Shown piece by piece: positions 61,906-64,000 of a stretch of 64,000 bases of DNA. Position numbers and translations under genes: made by a program. Under the pieces are notes generated by a model that was not told the origin of the DNA, did not search any database, and saw only the letters and a program-made list of their open reading frames with translations. The DNA is from Altibacter lentus (GTDB lineage: Bacteria > Bacteroidota > Bacteroidia > Flavobacteriales > Flavobacteriaceae), in assembly GCF_000746845.1 (NCBI RefSeq), contig NZ_KN050846.1, positions 2,310,963-2,374,962 of the forward strand, written 5' to 3'. How positions within the stretch are numbered: the stretch's first letter is position 1; every line of letters begins with the position of its first letter.

Positions 61906-62473
61906 GGCAATAGATAAAGATATTGAACTTATTTACAGGGTGCGGGACGGCGATTCAGAAGCTTTCCGCACTTTGGTGGATTTATATAAGGACAAATCAT
62001 TATCACTGGCCGTTTCGATTGTGAAAAATGAAACCTTGGCTGAAGATATCCTTCAGGATGTGTTTATCAAGGTATATAAGAAAATAGCAACCTTTAAATT
62101 CAAATCAAAATTTTCAACGTGGCTGTACAGGATAGTCGTCAATACTTGTTACAATGAATTGAAAAAACAGAAGTATACCGTTGCTATAGAAGAAAGTGAA
62201 ACGGTATTGCCTGAAACTGTGAATTCAAGTCAAGAACAACCTTTAAGAATTAAAGACCAAAAAAAGTACATAAAAAAAGCGATGCAAAAATTAAAAACTG
62301 ATGAGGTCCTTTTATTGCGGCTTTTTTACCTGTGTGAGATGAGTCTTAAGGAAATTGAATCGATTTCTGGATTTAGCGCATCAAAAATCAGGGTTGATTT
62401 ACATCGAGGACGAAAAAATTTGGAACAGCAACTTAAACAACTATTGGGCAACGAAATACACAGTTTGTTATGA
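61895..62473 (+). CDS. ECF-type RNA polymerase sigma factor, TTG start
   Basis: 192 aa from the TTG at 61895, which places the first helix LGDKAIDKDIELIYRVRDGDSEAFR correctly. Region 2 (AEDILQDVFIKVYKKIATFKFKSKFSTWLYRIVVNTCYNELKK) and region 4 (LRLFYLCEMSLKEIESISGFSASKIRVDLHRGRKNL) are complete, with no region 3. It lies between a small membrane protein gene (11-bp overlap) and another small membrane protein gene (4-bp overlap) that is likely the anti-sigma partner. Confidence 0.92.
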   Translation: MGDKAIDKDIELIYRVRDGDSEAFRTLVDLYKDKSLSLAVSIVKNETLAEDILQDVFIKVYKKIATFKFKSKFSTWLYRIVVNTCYNELKKQKYTVAIEESETVLPETVNSSQEQPLRIKDQKKYIKKAMQKLKTDEVLLLRLFYLCEMSLKEIESISGFSASKIRVDLHRGRKNLEQQLKQLLGNEIHSLL

Positions 62474-62790
62474 AAGAGAAAAATATCAAGAAAACCATTC
62501 AAAAAAGCGAACTGAAAACCAAAACTGGTTTTACGGACGATTTAATGTCTGCAATTGAAAATGAACAAATAAAAGAAAAACCCATCAAGTTTTGGTCTGT
62601 TGGTCGAATAATAATTGGTTTTATATTGTTTACGGTCGTTTCAGGGTTTATAGTTTATAATATTTCTTTTTTGCTTTTGCCGAATGGTGGTGTTTCCGTT
62701 CCATTTGTATGGTCTTTAATTTTGCTTTTGGGATTGAGTTATATCTTATCTATGAATAAGTATAAATCATCATATAGCTCTGAATATTAA
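62470..62790 (+). CDS. Small membrane protein, possible anti-sigma factor
   Basis: The 106-residue product has a soluble N-terminal ~45 residues (KKTIQKSELKTKTGFTDDLMSAIE), two transmembrane helices (about 50-75 and 80-97) and a short tail. The ATGA overlap with the sigma gene shows coupling. The N-terminal helix followed by membrane anchor is typical for anti-sigma factors, but no zinc-binding HxxxCxxC is present. Confidence 0.6.
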   Translation: MKEKNIKKTIQKSELKTKTGFTDDLMSAIENEQIKEKPIKFWSVGRIIIGFILFTVVSGFIVYNISFLLLPNGGVSVPFVWSLILLLGLSYILSMNKYKSSYSSEY

Positions 62791-62866
62791 ACGCTTTAAA
62801 AAATGATTTTGTAATTCTAAGTAACAAACACCACCTTAAATCGTCGTAATTATAAATTTAAAAATT

Positions 62867-63586
62867 ATGACGCAAACCGAAGTCAAAGCCCCAAGCAGAA
62901 CAAAAATCTTAATAGTTTTCATCCTGACAATAATAATAGGATATGCGCTTTTCATAGTACCAGATATATTCTTTGGTGTCACAAAAATAAATGGTGGAAA
63001 GATTGGAATAAACCTATTCATTATGGCATTGTTTCAGTTTTTGGCTATCACACTTTTGCTTCATACCTCGTTAAAAATTCTTAAGAAAGATTGGAAGTAT
63101 ATTGGACTTAAATTTGAGGATTTAAAAAGAGATTCTTTATTTGGGTTATTATTCGGTGCATTGTGGACGTCGATTCAATTTGCATTGATTATACCGAATA
63201 CAGGTGGCGGGAATCGAGCAGATGTAAGCGGTATGCTAAATATGTATGATGGCACTGTTCTCGGAACAGTCTCATTCATAGCTTTAGGTGTAATCGGGGG
63301 TGGAATAACCGAGGAACTTTTCAACAGGGGTTATTTTATAAACATCTTAAAGAACATTTTTAAAAACCCTAAGATTGGACTCTGGGTATCCGCAATATTA
63401 TCGATTATTATTTTTTCTTTCGGTCATATGCCTACAAATAGTCTGGAATGGTTTGATATTTTAGTCCCAACCATTATTTACACCTTGTTATTCATTTCGA
63501 CTAAAAGATTGACAGCGTCCATTGTAGCACACGGATTTTACAATATGTCTGCCATTTTACTGACTTATTATATCTATTATCGATAA
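62867..63586 (+). CDS. CPBP family intramembrane metalloprotease
   Basis: A 239-residue integral protein with six or seven helices. Catalytic E149-E150-x3-R154 (TEELFNRGYF) and H187 (FSFGHMPTN) follow the CAAX/Abi pattern; a third motif lies at HGFYNMSA with His and Asn near the C-terminus. Family members process prenylated or signal proteins in bacteria, often as immunity or regulatory proteases. Single gene, 76 bases after the anti-sigma-like gene. Confidence 0.9.
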   Translation: MTQTEVKAPSRTKILIVFILTIIIGYALFIVPDIFFGVTKINGGKIGINLFIMALFQFLAITLLLHTSLKILKKDWKYIGLKFEDLKRDSLFGLLFGALWTSIQFALIIPNTGGGNRADVSGMLNMYDGTVLGTVSFIALGVIGGGITEELFNRGYFINILKNIFKNPKIGLWVSAILSIIIFSFGHMPTNSLEWFDILVPTIIYTLLFISTKRLTASIVAHGFYNMSAILLTYYIYYR

Positions 63587-63713
63587 TAAGGGAAATTACT
63601 TGCGCTAAAGACTAATATAGATTAATGTAAGCCGCTCACATTCCCCTACCTGCCCGTTTCGCAGGCGGGCATTTCGCGAAAAGCTACGCTTTAGAAAAAG
63701 AACTTTACTACAT

Positions 63714-63815
63714 ATTTCTTAGGCACAATCCCCAATTTCAGCTTTGCATTTCGTTAACTTTTCACGATTCTTTGGAAGGAACAGTTCACTTCGACTATGC
63801 TCGGCACAGGCATTC
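63714..63815. repeat. Island repeat, copy B
   Basis: ATTTCTTAGGCACAATCCCCAATTTCAGCTTT..TTCGTTAA and CACTTCGACTATGCTCGGCACAGGC, matching 58089-58210 with substitutions and a shorter middle. Confidence 0.7.
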
Positions 63816-63880
63816 CCGAGCTAAAATTATGAATTAAGTCCGCTTAAAAAAAGAGTTTAATTATCATACAATATGCACGC

Positions 63881-63996
63881 AAGGTAAACTCGTAAAATAC
63901 ACCCATCAAAAGACTACGGCATAAAGCCATTGCGCTCATCCCTCTTCTCATTTATTCCGTTTCCTTTTGAGCTGAGATTTTAACTTCCGTTTGGGT
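63881..63996 (+). repeat. Leader repeat, copy B (right edge)
   Basis: AAGGTAAACTCGTAAAATAC...TTCCGTTTCCTTTTGAG...CTTCCGTTTGGG corresponds to 53399-53511 over its whole length. Same orientation. Confidence 0.85.
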
Positions 63997-64000
63997 ACTG

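Larger units (their letters stand above)
63587..64000. other. Right-edge intergenic region with two recurring segments
   Basis: No gene in about 410 bases. It contains the two repeats (63714 and 63881) that match copies on the left side of the island in the opposite order. The last 116 bases match the leader in front of parB, so a parB-like gene probably starts beyond the window. Confidence 0.5.

Overview
The window looks like chromosome from a marine-type member of the Flavobacteriia (Bacteroidetes). Supporting signs are promoters of the TTTG / TAnnTTTG type, few Shine-Dalgarno sites, a type IX secretion sorting tail on two proteins (39807 and 56417), many lipoproteins, and typical flavobacterial families (DUF4230, DUF4260, DUF4407, a 1000-residue APH-M23-aminotransferase fusion). 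No rRNA, transposase, intact integrase or CRISPR array was found. One intact tRNA is present.

Layout. (1) 1-12.3 kb, AT-rich accessory-looking DNA: the tail of an NtrC-type regulator, three very small genes, a glutamate dehydrogenase operon with an Rnk-like factor and two tandem coiled-coil paralogues, then an AraC regulator followed by redox genes (DsbA-like, two SDR proteins, YceI, extradiol dioxygenase, DoxX, TetR), a gene whose 3' end runs into a dispersed repeat, and a ParE-type toxin-antitoxin pair. (2) 12.4-16.2 kb: a TPR lipoprotein, a GC-richer TIR-transmembrane protein and a small secreted protein. (3) 16.86-24.3 kb: a compact four-gene operon encoding a C5-cytosine DNA methyltransferase, a large protein with a MORC/Hsp90-like ATPase at one end and a histidine-kinase-like core at the other, a receiver-domain protein, and an OLD-like ATPase with a TOPRIM-like nuclease segment. 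This is the best candidate for a little-described defence system: sensing, phosphorelay-like signalling, a nuclease effector and host DNA marking in one unit. (4) 24.4-28.1 kb: a flavobacterial protein of unknown function, 1.5 kb of repeats, and two tandem Tat-type lipoproteins built on (D/G)DGYY pentapeptide repeats.

(5) 28.2-52.8 kb is an ordinary, moderately GC-rich flavobacterial core: glycosyltransferases, nitroreductase, ruvC, hemW with a tightly packed downstream run, a D-amino-acid-oxidase-type enzyme, an AI-2E permease, the APH-M23-aminotransferase fusion, DUF4407, and a blaI-blaR1-type pair whose two operators lie on the -33 and -7 promoter elements. (6) At 52.9-53.05 kb a tRNA-Leu promoter reads into a 5' tRNA-Leu fragment broken at the anticodon loop, followed 34 bases later by a complete tRNA-Leu(UAG). 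This looks like an island boundary. To its right, 53.1-64 kb carries a ParB-like protein, a decayed second ParB copy, a secreted M28 peptidase, a serine-hydrolase remnant, an HTH-DUF4870-serine hydrolase fusion, a second serine hydrolase, an ECF sigma factor with a small membrane partner and a CPBP protease. The leader upstream of parB recurs at the right edge of the window, so another ParB module probably begins just beyond it.

All functional calls rest on motifs and architecture read by eye. No database search was run.
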